Source: Rapana venosa (taxonomy: Eukaryota > Mollusca > Gastropoda > Neogastropoda > Muricidae). From it: a stretch of 64,000 nucleotides of DNA. Shown in pieces: positions 36,601 to 48,379 of the stretch (the first letter of the stretch is position 1; every line of letters begins with the position of its first letter). The stretch lies in NCBI GenBank assembly GCA_028751875.1, contig CM054154.1, positions 54,959,997 through 55,023,996 of the forward strand, given 5' to 3'. The position numbers were made by a program, and so were the translations under genes. The notes beneath the pieces were generated by a model, which saw nothing but the letters and a program-made list of their open reading frames with translations, did no database searches and was not told the origin of the DNA.

Positions 36601-39600
36601 CTCTCCCCTCTCTCTAAAAACAAAACCCCAAAAACAGATGACAAAATTTACGAAACTGCACACCAAAACGCGGGGGCTTTATGAAAAAAACACAAGATGC
36701 TTATTCCTTTTTCCTTTTAATAAAAAAATAAATAAAAAAATAAATAAATAAATTTAAACGGGAGTACTTATGTTATTTGAGGGAAAAAAGCAAAACGTGT
36801 AAAAATTTTAAAAGCAAGCACTTTTGATTTTTTTATTTTTCAAGAATTTACACTATATAAATTTTATATAGTAAATAGGAGTATAAAAGTAGTAGTTTGT
36901 GTAGTAGTATAGTATAGTAGTTAGTAAAAGTAGTAAGTACTTGGGTTTTCCTTGATTAAATTTCTTATGTTGTCACTTTTGCAGGCCCCCCCCGATTTTC
37001 CTTTTTACCCCTTTTCAAAGAGGGAAAACCACCCATGAAAAATTTAAAAAAAGTCAAAAAGGCCCCGCCCCACTTTAAATGAAATCTTTGTCAATTTAAA
37101 AAATTCACATTTTTCTTTAGAAAGTTTTTAATAAAAACATACCTTTCCCGTAATTAAAAAACATTGTTTTTGATTACTGATTACCAAATGTTTAATTTTT
37201 TATTGTAAAAAAACTGGGTTTAGAAGCATTTCTCGTGCAATTTTAGGGGCTTTAAACAACCGGGGGAAAAAAAAAACTAAAACCCTTTAAAAGTAGTGTC
37301 CAAAAAAAAGGTTTTAAAGGGGGGAAAAATTTGGGTGTAACAAAACTGATCCATACTTTCTAATTCATGAACCTGGATATGTTTTTTTCTTCAAAACTTA
37401 TCCATTTGTGATTTTTTACTTTGGGAATTTTTTTTATCCAATAAGTTTCTTTTCATATAAAATACTTTTTTTATATCAGGGATGCCCCCTCCCTCCTTGA
37501 GAAACGTTTTAATACCGTTTTTTCCATACTATTTTTTATTGTTCCCAAACAAACGGAAACATAGCTTTTGGGAGACTTTTAAATTCCCTCGATTTTCTTT
37601 TTCAAAATATTCCCACACTTTTAAAGTACGGTGGTATACTTTTATCTCCATTTAAATGTATGAAATATAAAGGGGGAAAAATTTATATACGTGTTGATAT
37701 AACAAATTTGATTTTTTTTTCAGATTCCCCGACAAACTTTTTAAATTGACTTTAGTATTTTTCGGGTTTTTTTTGGGGGGTTCCTTCATTTCAAATATTT
37801 TTTTTTTTTTCCCCTTTTTTTTTTTTTGAAACCTCTTTCCTTTTTTTTCTTTTTTTTTTTTTTACCCCTTTTTTTAAAATATAAACCAAGGGGTTTCATT
37901 TTTAAATTTTCTTTAAACAAAAATTGAAAAAATAAAAAATTCCCAAACTTCAGGAAAAAAAGTTTTTCCCCCAAAAAAAAACAGGGGCCCCCGAGTAGGC
38001 TACCTGAAAACAACATGCAACAAAAAAAAAAAAATGACATTGGGGAAACCATACTAAACAACATGGGAAAACATTTTTTATTTGTTTTGTCTACTGAATC
38101 CCGACCCTTTTCCCCAAAAGTAACCCGATGCACACATGAATATTTCCCGGTATCAAATCTTTTCCCGGGAAAATTTCCCCACAAAAACCCAAATCCAAAT
38201 TACTTACAATAAAAGCCTCCTCGCTCAGGGTTTTAAAAGAATATATAACCTTTAGGTTTATGACCCCTTAAACCATTGGGGTTTTTAAAAAAAATTAAAA
38301 AACAATAAAAACCAAAATTTAAAAAGGGTTTATATACAGAAATCCTTCAGAAAAACCCCCGACTGATAGAAAATTCCTCCCTTTTTGGACGAGGGAATTT
38401 TTTAAAAAAATAAAACAATTAAATTTTTGGGGGTTTTAAAAAATAAACTTACTAAAAAACCCAAACAAAATGGGGCCACAACATTACTTTTGTTTGGGCC
38501 CAGAACAACTAATAAAAGACCAACTCGGGTAACAAATAACCAAAAACATTTAAAAACATTTCTACACACTAAAAACATCACATAACAAAGTATTGCTACC
38601 CATGTGGGTGCATGATCATAATCCATTTGCTTTAAATTTGGGGTTTAAAAAAAACGAACAAAATACCTAAATGGGGAAAAAAAATATTTTTTTAAAAGGA
38701 AATTAAAAAACTGTAACGAGCAAGATTTTTTCCTTTTAGACTTGACAAAAATCGCCCTTAAAATACATAAAACCAAAACAAGACCCTTTTAAGCTGCTGA
38801 ATTTTGGATTTTTGGGAAATTAAATTCAGGATACACAAACACCCCCTTTCATAAAAAAAAAAGAGTTCAAAAAAAATCCCAAACCCCCCTTTGGGGAAAA
38901 AAAAGACATAAAACCGAAAAAAAACCTAAAGACTATTTGAAAACACAGTTCAAAAGAGAGTTTTTAGGGGAGAAAGAAACAATTTTAAATTCCAAAAATA
39001 AAAAAAGCCAAAACAAAAAGTGATTACATTCAAAAGTTGTTAAAATTCCCAAAAACGCCCCTCGCCAAGTATGGAAAGCCCCAAAACATTTGGTTTAAAA
39101 ACCTTATCAAAAATCAACAACAGTTTTAAAAAAATAACACGATGAAATTTAACAACCACTTCTCAAACTTCCCACAAAATAATATCAAAAGACAATCCAA
39201 AAGAAAATGATCTCCATTACTTAAACTATTTCAATCAAAAGAAATAAAATTCCCATTTTTAAAATACTTATGCCAATTTTTAAACACAGGGCGTTTGGAA
39301 AGCCTTCTCTTTAAAAAAGTTCCAAAAAAAAACGGTTTTAAACAATCCCAAATGGGAAAAATAATTTAACTTTTTGGGCAAGGTTTTAAACTGGAACACT
39401 GACATACTTGGATAACTTGTGCATAGAGAAAAACAACTTTCCTGTCAATTTAAAAAGGGAAAAAACATACCAACCCCCAAAACAGGGGGAACTTTCTTGT
39501 CCCCTTTAAATTACAGACCCAAACTCAATTCTGCTGTCTTTTTCTAAACCCCTTCCCAAAAAATATCCCAAAAACCGTATATTTCCCAAATTTGTAAAAA

Positions 39601-42600
39601 ACAACATAAAAAAAGATCCGCGTTTTTAAAAAATTTCCCGTCACACAACTCTTTCACAAATTAAAAGAAAAGCCCTACACAATTTTCAATGAAAAAAAAA
39701 TTACAGGGCCCTTTTTTTTTGGACTTTGGAAAAAAACATTTGATTAATCAATCATTTCCTTTATTGCGTAAAATTCACTTGTATAAACTAAAAACCAAAA
39801 CGATAAAATCTTTTGAAAATTTTTTTGGGCGAATATCACGCTAGTAACTGCAAATAATCAAACATCAGAACAGTACCTATTAAAAAATGGGGACCCCAAG
39901 GGGCCAAAATTGGGGGCCCTTTTATTTTCCCAAACTTTTGTAAATGACTTACCCCCAAATTTTTAGAAAAGTCCCTTTAAAATTTTTTTCTGATGACACA
40001 TCCCTCTATTGGGAGTGATTCTGACCCCCAAAAGGAAATTAAAAATCAAACTTCAACACAATATTGACAGATTGGGGTTTCTTTTCCCCAGCTAAACCCT
40101 ATGTCCCAAAAAAAAGCGAAAAAATAAGTGTATGTAAGGGCTAGCAAAAACAAAAAGACCAAAAAAAAGAAAGATAAATTTCCCAAACCCTGGGTTTATA
40201 GGGAAAAGAGTAATTGAAGAATTGACCCCCCACAGAATTCGGGGGGGGTAATTAAATTTACAAAAAACTTTTCTTTGGGCTGAACCCTGTATGGTGCTTT
40301 GGAAAAAAAGTCCCTTTTTTACAACTAAATTCATTACAAAAATAAAACATTTTTTAATAACCACCTCGCAAAACCCCTTTTTTTTTGGCCATAAATTTTT
40401 CCTATAGTTGACTACTTAAACCTTTTGGGGCAGCTGGGTGCTACAAAAATTTTTAAATTTATTTTATAGAAAATAAAAAAAATAACACTGAAACTTGTTC
40501 TTTTACTAAAATCAACTCCCCAACCACAACGATTAAAAGGAAAAAATATCCCCAACCTTTAAAAAAGACTTAATCTAAATAAAGCCCCTATTTGTCCCCC
40601 AAGTTGCCAATGGAAATTCCCCCCCAAAGATCAAACCCAAAAGCTTCAAAAACAATGAACACAGACAAAACATCTACCCAACTTTTTAACCAAGAAATAA
40701 TCTTTTCAAAACACTTCTTGGGACTCAGGTATGAAATTATGGAACAAGCTCCCAAAACCCTTTTAAAAGTATCAAGAACAAAAACAGTTCAAGACACAGC
40801 TAAAAAACCTCTAATGCATTGAATCCTAAAATTGACTAATAAGGCCCAAAACAAAACCCTGATTAATACGGCCAAAAACAAACATACTTACATTTACCAC
40901 ACTAAAGGTATTTCCCTTTCAACAAAAAATTCAAATTGTCTTTCTGTGACTAGAAATTTTAAAAGGGCACACCTTTTTATGTTTTGGAGGGGGGGGGAGG
41001 GAGGAACGAGGCACACTAATTATGCCAAAAAAGTAAGAGTAATTTTACCCAAACATAAAAACTGCAATGTTTTAAACAAGTGGAAAGGGGGAAATTTTTA
41101 AAAAACTTTTATGGTAACCTGATACTTGAATGTTTTCCTTTCTCCTCTCCTCTCTCCCTCTCTCCCCCTCCTCGTCCCCTCTCTCCTCTCTCTCTTCCTC
41201 CCCTCATTTTCTCCCTCTCTCTCCCTCTCCTCCCCCTTTCCCCTCCTCTCCTCTTCCTTTCTCCCCCCCTCATGACCTTTTTCTTGTCTAATTCAAAAGA
41301 TTTTATCGTGGGTGTTGTTTTTTTATTCAGTTTGAGATAGATTATTTGTACTTAAAAAAACATACTTTTTTGTAAAAATTTTTTAGTTTGATATCCCGTG
41401 GATTATGGCTTTTTTAATTCTGTATCGTAAAATGGTTCTACTTTTTGAATAATTGTTTTTTTAAAACTATTAATTTGATTGAAGGTGTTTTCCCCTTCCC
41501 CCCTTTTACCCCCCCCCACCCCCATCCTTTCCCAAACTTTTTTTTACAGTTATGTTGTTGTCTCAAGGGGATTTGGGGGCATTTGTTATAAATTTTTGTC
41601 CATGGTGATGGGCGATTGTTGTTTTAATTGATCTCTATTATGATAACATTATTTAATCTTTTTTGACTTATCTTTCTTTGATATTATTGTTTTTAATATG
41701 TCAAAAATTTTAAAAACGCTATTTTAAAATTTGAACGCCCAAAAACACACGTTTTTATGGTGGAGGAGGAAAAAGGGGGGGGGGGTCAATTTAAGGGAAA
41801 AATTGTCAGGGAAAGAAAGAAAGCCTAGTATTTTCTAACGTTTTATTTTTTACCTTTTTTAAATTTTCTAAGTATAAACGTAAAAAAAGGATGAAACATA
41901 GGGGAAGTAATTTGTTTGCCTGACGTTTTAAAATTTTCTTTTTTTAATTTTTAAAACATTTTTTTTAAATGTGTGAGCCCCGCACCGCTCAGGGTTTTAA
42001 AAGAAATATGTTTGTGCGTGTTTTATGATAAAGGGTAAAATTTTTATTTCCAAAGTATCCCTTATGAATTTTTTTCCCCTTTTTTTACTGTTTAATTTAA
42101 AAGGGAAAAAAAAAGCAATAATGTAGGGCAGGATAATTTATTAAAAGAAAATTTTTCTTAAATAAAGGCTTGATGAAAAAAAAAAAAAAATGCATTTCTT
42201 TTTTCAAAAGTACCATCTAAATAAAATTTTGACTTTACTTACTTGACTTTTTGAAAAAGGGCAAGTGGATCTGGTTTTAAAATCCACCCGGTGAATAAGT
42301 TTTGACAAGATAGAAACTTTAAAAAAAGCAAATTTCCCGCCAAGGGAGTAATTTAACCCCTTGTAACCAAAAAATTTTAAAAAGCATTTTTTTTTCAGAA
42401 AAAAAATCATTATAGTTCCTATTTTCGGGCCTTTAAAATTTTGGGGGTAAACCAGATTCCTAGAACTTGAATTTGGGGGGTTCCAAACCCTTTTTTTTGG
42501 GGCAGAAAACAAAAAAACATATTCCTTTTTTATTACCAAACCATTTTAAATTGACTGTTTTTCACTATTAATGGGAAAACCTGAAAAATTTTCCCAAAAC

Positions 42601-43180
42601 CCCTCTAGAATATTATAGAATGTTTTAAATGAATTTTTTCTCCTAGTTTTAAAAATTGATATCACTGCATATTGAGACATTTTTGTTGTCCCCCAGTGCT
42701 ATTCCTGTAATTGATGTTCCTTTTTCTTTTTTACCAAAATTCTGCACTAGAAAAATAATGGGGTATTTTGGTCACCCCCCGCACCCTTTTTAAATTCAAA
42801 ACCCTTTTTTAATTTTACCTTATGAGGACTGTTGATTTATTTTGCATAAATGTTTTGACCCAAATTATAGACACGGTTTCCCAAAACCTAGGTTTCATGA
42901 TTAAATTTAAAATCCCAGTTAAAGGGAGTCGAATGCTTTTTCAAATCGACACAAATGAAACCCGGGGTTTTTTTTTAATTCAGGTTTAATCGGTCATATT
43001 TAAATTTATTTTTACCAATGATTATTTGGCTAAAACCTACTGATCTTTGCTGATAAGTTTTGGGAAATTTTTTTTAATCCGGGTTTTCAATACAGCGAAC
43101 CTTTTTAAAACTACATTAAAAAGGTTGTGGACGCCATTTTTAAGTATTCTCTAGGGTTTTCCCCTTTTGGGGGAAAAAGT
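30650..43180. other. Damaged consensus block (homopolymer smearing)
   Basis: Between these points the sequence is dominated by runs of 3-8 identical bases, with bases replaced by their neighbours. Across 30,650-33,800 it is alignable to the clean L2 copy at 47.1-50.27 kb. There the differences are run expansions and copy-the-neighbour substitutions, not normal mutations. The text is clean on both sides (before about 30,640 and after about 43,180). I interpret it as unpolished long-read sequence. Any ORF in it is unreliable. Confidence 0.85.
38390..42254 (+). mobile_element. Jockey/CR1-like LINE inside L1 copy 2 (damaged consensus)
   Basis: The plus strand at 39,430-40,822 shows, through the damage, LNYRP..I-like and SVTQLFHKLKEK-like blocks, an ALFLDF..AFD-like motif A near 39,700, and KNGDPKGPKLGALLFSQTFV near 39,880 (motif B, GVPQGS.LG type). 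The C-terminus HFLGLRYEIMEQAPKTL, then TVQDTAKKPLMH, ends at 40,822. The probable 3' end at 42,150-42,254 (ACCATCTAAATAAAATTTTG then GACTTT-type repeats) matches the clean insert at 56,130-56,312. A CT-rich tract lies at 41,140-41,270. Confidence 0.5.
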
Positions 43181-44740
43181 AAATTTGACCTTCCTTCGTG
43201 TAGCGGATTTCACCATCCTGGTAACTTTCATCAAGTGCTCTTATTATGAAATGGCCTATTTCTTTCCAGAAAAACTTGAAACATTCTACCTTGAAGCCGT
43301 CTGTTCCTGGGCTTTTTCCATTTTTCATATTTCTTAGCGCACATCCTGCTTCTTCAATAGTTATTTTACCACCTAACTGCTGTTGTTCCTCTTGTATTTG
43401 GGGTAGGTTTTTAACCACCTGTTCAATCTCACATGGTTCAATGTTTCTCTTTCTGTAGAGACTCTCATAAAATGCTGTGACTTCTTTTCAATTATCTTTT
43501 GGGCTTCATAACTGGTATATTTTCCGTAATACTTGACATGCGTTTACTGATGACATTTCTTTTTTCTAGATTACAAAATATTTGGATATCTTTTCACCAT
43601 CAGCATCCATCGTGCTTTGGATCTCACAACACCCCTCCCATTCTCTTTTTATGTATTTCTTCTAAATCTTTTTTCTCTCTAAGTTGTTGTTATTTCAATT
43701 GTCTCTTTTATGTCTAGCTTTTCTAGTTGTTCAATGTCGTTCATTAATTCATTTTCATTTTTTCTTGTTTTTTTCTTCTTCATTATTGCATATCCTATTG
43801 TTTTAGCTCTAATTTTTATCAGCAGAAAGTCTAAACAGATTTTATCTGAGACTGATAGCTGTACTTCAGCTTAGATAATTTCGTCTATTACTGATTTGTT
43901 ATATTTTTTGTCTGCCTACTCTTTGATCACATTTGAAATTTCTGTATTTATTTCTTCTACATAGTGACTATCTCTAAGAAAAGAAGAGTTGAACTTCCAA
44001 AACCTTTTCTTATTTTTTCTTCTCCCAAATTTTAGAGTAAGCGTTATCAGTGAGTGGTTAGAACGATATCCAGGGAGTATATCTGTGTTTTCAAAATACC
44101 AAAAGAGGTATTCCGACAATAGAAAGAAGTCAAGGCGACCTTGCTTCAGTGCTGTTGCTTTTCGCCATGTATATCACCTATACTCTGGATTACACTCTCT
44201 CCATATATCAAATAGAGCCAGTTCTTCTGTAAACATTTCAAGTGCTTTTCTATCTCTGGGATTATTAATTTGTGTATAATTATTACAGTCTAGATTAGGG
44301 TCAAGTGCGATATTCCAGTCGCTGACGGTAATTATATTATTTATCTCATTCGACTTAATTGTCTCTTTTAAAGGTAAATAAAACTGTGGGTTGTCTCTTT
44401 TTGGACCATATACATTAACTAAAAGGAAATCTTTATCCATTGTTGAAAATTTTATCATTATGAAGTTACTGTTTGGATCCCTACTTATATCCTGTATCTT
44501 AAATTCAAAATTGTTTGAGAAAAAATAGCAACCCCTCTACAATTTTATTTATAAGATGCAAAAAAAACATTTATATCCCCATTCCGATATTACATATTTT
44601 TCTAACTTTTTATCAAAATGTGTCTTGAAGACAATAAATTGAACATTTTTTTTCTGTTTCAAATCATGGAAAACATCTCTTCGTTTGTACAAATTTCCCA
44701 ACCCCTGACAGTTCATTGAGGCAATACTATCCATAAGAGG
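42255..44740 (-). pseudogene. L1-like endonuclease and N-terminal RT (copy 2, 5' half)
   Basis: From 44,734: MDSIASMNCQGLGNLYKRRD (N box of EN), then KDFLLVNVYGPKRDN, TVSDWNIALDPNLDCNNYTQ (GDWN box as SDWN), IDIWR-like and PGYRSNHSLITLTLKFG (SDH box as SNH). The linker ends GVVRSKARWM near 43,590. The RT N-terminus follows: LGGKITIEEAGCALRNMKNG, KSPGTDGFKVECFKFFWKEI. Motif A is visible in damaged form near 42,930. Frames are broken many times. EN-RT order and NCQGLGN, KSPGTDG are typical of L1/Tx1 LINEs. Confidence 0.75.
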
Positions 44741-45235
44741 TAATCATTTAAAAATAAATGTTGATGATAAATGAAGTATCTTTTTTCTGTTCATAATGCA
44801 TGTACTCTTTAAGATGGACAAATCATCTGGTATTATCAGGAACAGTATTTTCACATCTTGAGTCATGGCATACACTTTTTTTTCAAAACAGAACAAGACC
44901 TAAACATGGCATGTAAAGTTGAGTGTTTAAACAAAATCACACCAACATTCATTTGGCAAACATGTAACAAAGAAAAAGAAACGATTAAAGCAAAACAGAG
45001 AAACATCAAGACAAGAAGAAGAAGGAAAAACCCAATACAAACAAAAGTCACCGCTATTCTGACCACCCTTGACAAACGCAAGGCCAGCTTCCTGCACAGT
45101 GTGCGTGTTGTCACATAGACAACCCTGTGGATTGCTGACCAAAATACATCCAAAGAAATAAAGTTGACCTCAGTATAGTGTACATATGTATCCTAAAAAA
45201 CCCGAAATTTATTCATCTTGTGAGCCTATGAATGT
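44741..45235. other. No gene recognised
   Basis: Clean sequence upstream of the L1-like EN start. A plus-strand frame of about 70 codons (45,118 end) has no recognisable motif, and the reverse frame is hydrophobic only by composition. It may be 5' UTR of the L1-like element. Confidence 0.45.
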
Positions 45236-45236
45236 G

Positions 45237-45284
<48 letters not shown>

Positions 45285-45285
45285 T

Positions 45286-45361
<76 letters not shown>

Positions 45362-45390
45362 GCGCGCGCGTGCGTGTGTGCGTGTAATTA
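45236..45390. repeat. (TGCG)n followed by (TG)n
   Basis: About ten TGCG tetranucleotides, then a long pure TG tract, then a short CG-rich end. Related compound repeats occur at 57,545-57,640 and 62,322-62,551. Confidence 0.95.
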
Positions 45391-45609
45391 CGCAGTCTCA
45401 AGGGCCTAAGATTGTGTGCCCATGTGTGCGGGTGTATGCTTGCGACATGCACGAGGCTGTGCAAACGCACTCATTCCTCCATATTGCAAGTGTGACCCCC
45501 ATCCCTGGAGTGGAGCCTCGTATATTCAAATGAAGCATTCACTATGTAGGAGGGCGCATGGTGGAGCATACGGCAGAAAAAGCAGGAACAGGAGAGACCC
45601 TCTCCCCCC

Positions 45610-45749
45610 CCCCCCCCCACGAAAAAAAAACCCCCCCCCCAAACTATTTAAAAAACCCAACGACATAGTTATACATACATATATGTTATAGACTATATGG
45701 ACTATACTCATTTTCTTGGCACTCATATCATTAACATATCACATTGTTC
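45610..45749. other. C-run/A-run junction, no gene
   Basis: A run of C at 45,605-45,618, an A-run and a second C-run sit just before the minisatellite. No coding signal. Confidence 0.6.
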
Positions 45750-46287
45750 GTTTTAACCATCTCATCACTAACCCCTCACACTATTTGGCCATCACGTCAT
45801 TCATCCATCACACGTTCGGTTTTAATATCACATCACTAACCAATCAAACTGTTTGGCCATCACATTATTAATCCATCACACTTTTGGTTTATATCACATC
45901 ACTACCCCATCAAACTGTTTGGTCATCACATCATTAACCCAGCACACTATTTGGCCGTCACACCTTTAAACTAACAGATTGTTTTTTTGGTTATAACATC
46001 AATATCGAAGCTTATTAATTGGTCATCACATCATTAACCCGTCACGTTGTCTGGTCATCACTTCATTAAACTATCACACTGTTTGTTGGTTTGGCCATCA
46101 CATCATTAACCCATCACATTGTTTGACCATCACCCATCACACTGTTTGTTTGACCATCACATCATTAACCCATCACACTGTTTGTTTGACCATCACATCA
46201 TTAACCAATCACACTGTTTGGCCATCACATCATTAACCCATCACACTGTTTGTTTGACCATCACATCATTAACCAATCACACTGTTT
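45750..46287. repeat. 36-bp minisatellite, left arm (diverged)
   Basis: Imperfect repeats of a unit built from CATCACATCATTAACC, CATCACACTGTTTG and a TTTGG/GTTTGG spacer, with unit lengths between about 31 and 42 bp. The units are more diverged at the outer left end. The same unit forms the array at 50,275-51,235. Confidence 0.9.
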
Positions 46288-46290
46288 GGC

Positions 46291-46344
<54 letters not shown>

Positions 46345-46559
46345 AATAATACATGGAACTTATATAGCGCTATATCTCGAAAAGACAAATCAAAGCGCAT
46401 GCATTCAACCTAATCTTACACAGTCATGCAATCAATGATAAATGATCAATAGTTTAAACAAACAGATATTTACAAACATAGTGCGCTGCAGACAAAATCT
46501 ATGAAATAAAATTTCAATAGTAAAATGTTTTTCGAAGCACACACACTACTTGGTCGTAT

Positions 46560-48373
46560 ACTTTAGCAGGGTGATAGGAAATGGGTTAGTGAAGGTGGGA
46601 TAGCTCTGATATAAAACGGAGGGGGGAAATCTTAGGTTTGAAATAAATATGTCTTGGGGTGGATTTAAAAGTGTCATAACTAGGTTTCGGGGGAAGAGAG
46701 AGAAGGAGCTCATTCAGGTCGATGGACCGAAATAGAGAAAGGCGGCGGCCAACAGTGGATTGGTTGAATCTAGGTATTCGTAGGCACAGGTTTATCTGCA
46801 GTAGAAGCGGAGGGAACGTGAAGAAGTGTTCAGTTAAAGACATTCACAGAGGTAGGGGGGTGCAGTTTTGTGGAGACATTTGTAACAGAGGGTACTGATC
46901 TTATAATTTACTCTTGTGGCACAGGCAGCCAGTGGAGAGATCGCAAAGAGAGGGGTAATGTGCTCAGATTTTTTTTTTCTGAGAACTGTCGAGCTGCGGA
47001 GTTTTGTATACGTTGAAGGGAGTGGATAGATGATGCTGGCAGTTTCAAAAAAAAGAGAATTACAATAGTCCGACGTGAAAGAATGAGAGAAGTGAAAGTT
47101 TGGCTGTTGCATGGGTGGACAGGTACTTTCGAATTGCACTAATACGCCGTAATTGATAGGGGGCACGACTGACAGGTCTTGGTGATGTTTTTTCATAGAG
47201 AGTGTGTGTCGATAACAACACCTAGATATTCACCAGCAGTGGTAGAGGGACTGATGTATTGCCAATTTTCTATTGAAGCTGTTGTGATGGAAGAGAGTTT
47301 GTGTTTGATCCTACGAGCATGGCTGCGGTTTTATCTGCATTTAGCTGTAATTTGTTCTGTGTCATCCAGTTTTGAATATCTTCAAAGCAGCGGGCCATAT
47401 TTGTCAGGAGAGAAGGCAGATTTTCAGGAGTAGCACTGCTTTGAATCTGAGAGTCATCTGCGTAAAAATGATGGTTGATTTGATGACGGTTTATTATATG
47501 TGACAGTAGAGCAGTGTAAAGAGTGAAGAGAACAGGGCCTAGAACTGATCCCTGTGGGACTCCACATTCCAATTTGGCAGGTTTTGATTGAATCTTGTTT
47601 ACTGCAACTGTCTGGAATCGGTCAGTAAGGTATGAATTAAACCAGGTGAGGGCTGTACCAGTAACACAAAAGTTTCTTAAAGACGGCAGAGAAGAATTGA
47701 GTGGTCTATAGTATCGAAGGCTGCGGATAAGTCGAGTAGAGTGAGAAGGGAGATTTTCCCTGAGTCAGAAGCGAGAAGAAGCGTGTTTAAAGTGTGTACT
47801 AGGATGGTTTTAGTGCTGTGGTTGAGGTGATAGGCAGACTGAAACTCAGGAAGAAGATTGTTGGACAGAAGGCGGTTGTTGAGCTGTTTGAGAACTACTT
47901 TTTCAAGGACTTTAGAAATAAAAGGTAGATTGGAAACAGGTCTATAATTCTTCAGAATGTTAGGGTCAAGGTCATGCTTTCTGAGTAGAGGTGTGACTAT
48001 AGCAGTTTTGAGAGCTGATGGAACATTCCCTGAAACAAGAGATGAGTTCACTATTTTCGTGATAGCGGGTATGAGTTGTGGTAGGCACTCTGTGAAAAGA
48101 GAAGCATATATGGGATCAAGATCACATGATTTCATAGTCATTTCTTTCAGAATTGTCATGATGAAAGAAAAGGAGTGGAGTGCCAGAGAATTGGGGATCA
48201 GGAAGTGTAGGCTGGAAAGGAGTCTGATCCAGTTTGGAGCGAACGTTATAGACTTTTTCAGAAAAGAATGCTGAAAATATAGATGGAAGTTCAGAGTGGT
48301 TGTGGATGGAAGGCAGAGGGCTTGCCTTCACAGATCCAAGAAGAGTAAGATGTGAGGGAAAGAGAGATTTCAT
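46560..48373 (-). pseudogene. L2-like reverse transcriptase
   Basis: The reading is MKSLFPSHLTLLGSVKASPL, then DLDPNILKNYRPVSNLPFIS, FQSAYHLNHSTKTILVHTL, motif A LLTLLDLSAAFDTIDHSILL, motif [21 protein letters not shown], a YADDSQIQS catalytic box and LNADKTAAMLVGS. It continues to [33 protein letters not shown] and a C-terminal SLPPKPSYDTFKSTPRHI. LDLSAAFDTIDH and [17 protein letters not shown] are diagnostic of the L2/CR1 group. YADD is intact; several frameshifts are present. Confidence 0.85.
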
Positions 48374-48379
48374 TGACGT

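Larger units (their letters stand above)
35200..44740 (-). mobile_element. L1/Tx1-like LINE copy 2, split by a plus-strand LINE
   Basis: The 5' half (about 42,255-44,740) is described separately. The 3' half lies in damaged sequence at about 35,200-38,390. A block near 37,330-37,600 reads like NNKK..G...I..FLKEGGGI, PDIKKVFYMKRNLLDKK (L1 post-palm). A block near 35,480-35,570 reads FGNETRDSKKNTFYG, a decayed form of the L1 Cys/His end. The element is interrupted between about 38,390 and 42,255. Coordinates are approximate. Confidence 0.5.

Noticed and set aside
36480..36620. Arg/Glu-repeat protein (minus) or functional CT-rich element
   Set aside because: It is a CT microsatellite within the damaged block, and its reading frame is meaningless.
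37786..38184. Phe/Lys-rich ORFs in 31-43 kb as novel membrane proteins
   Set aside because: They lie in the damaged block where homopolymer expansion creates Phe (TTT) and Lys (AAA) runs. Recognisable L1 and LINE motifs are present in other frames.
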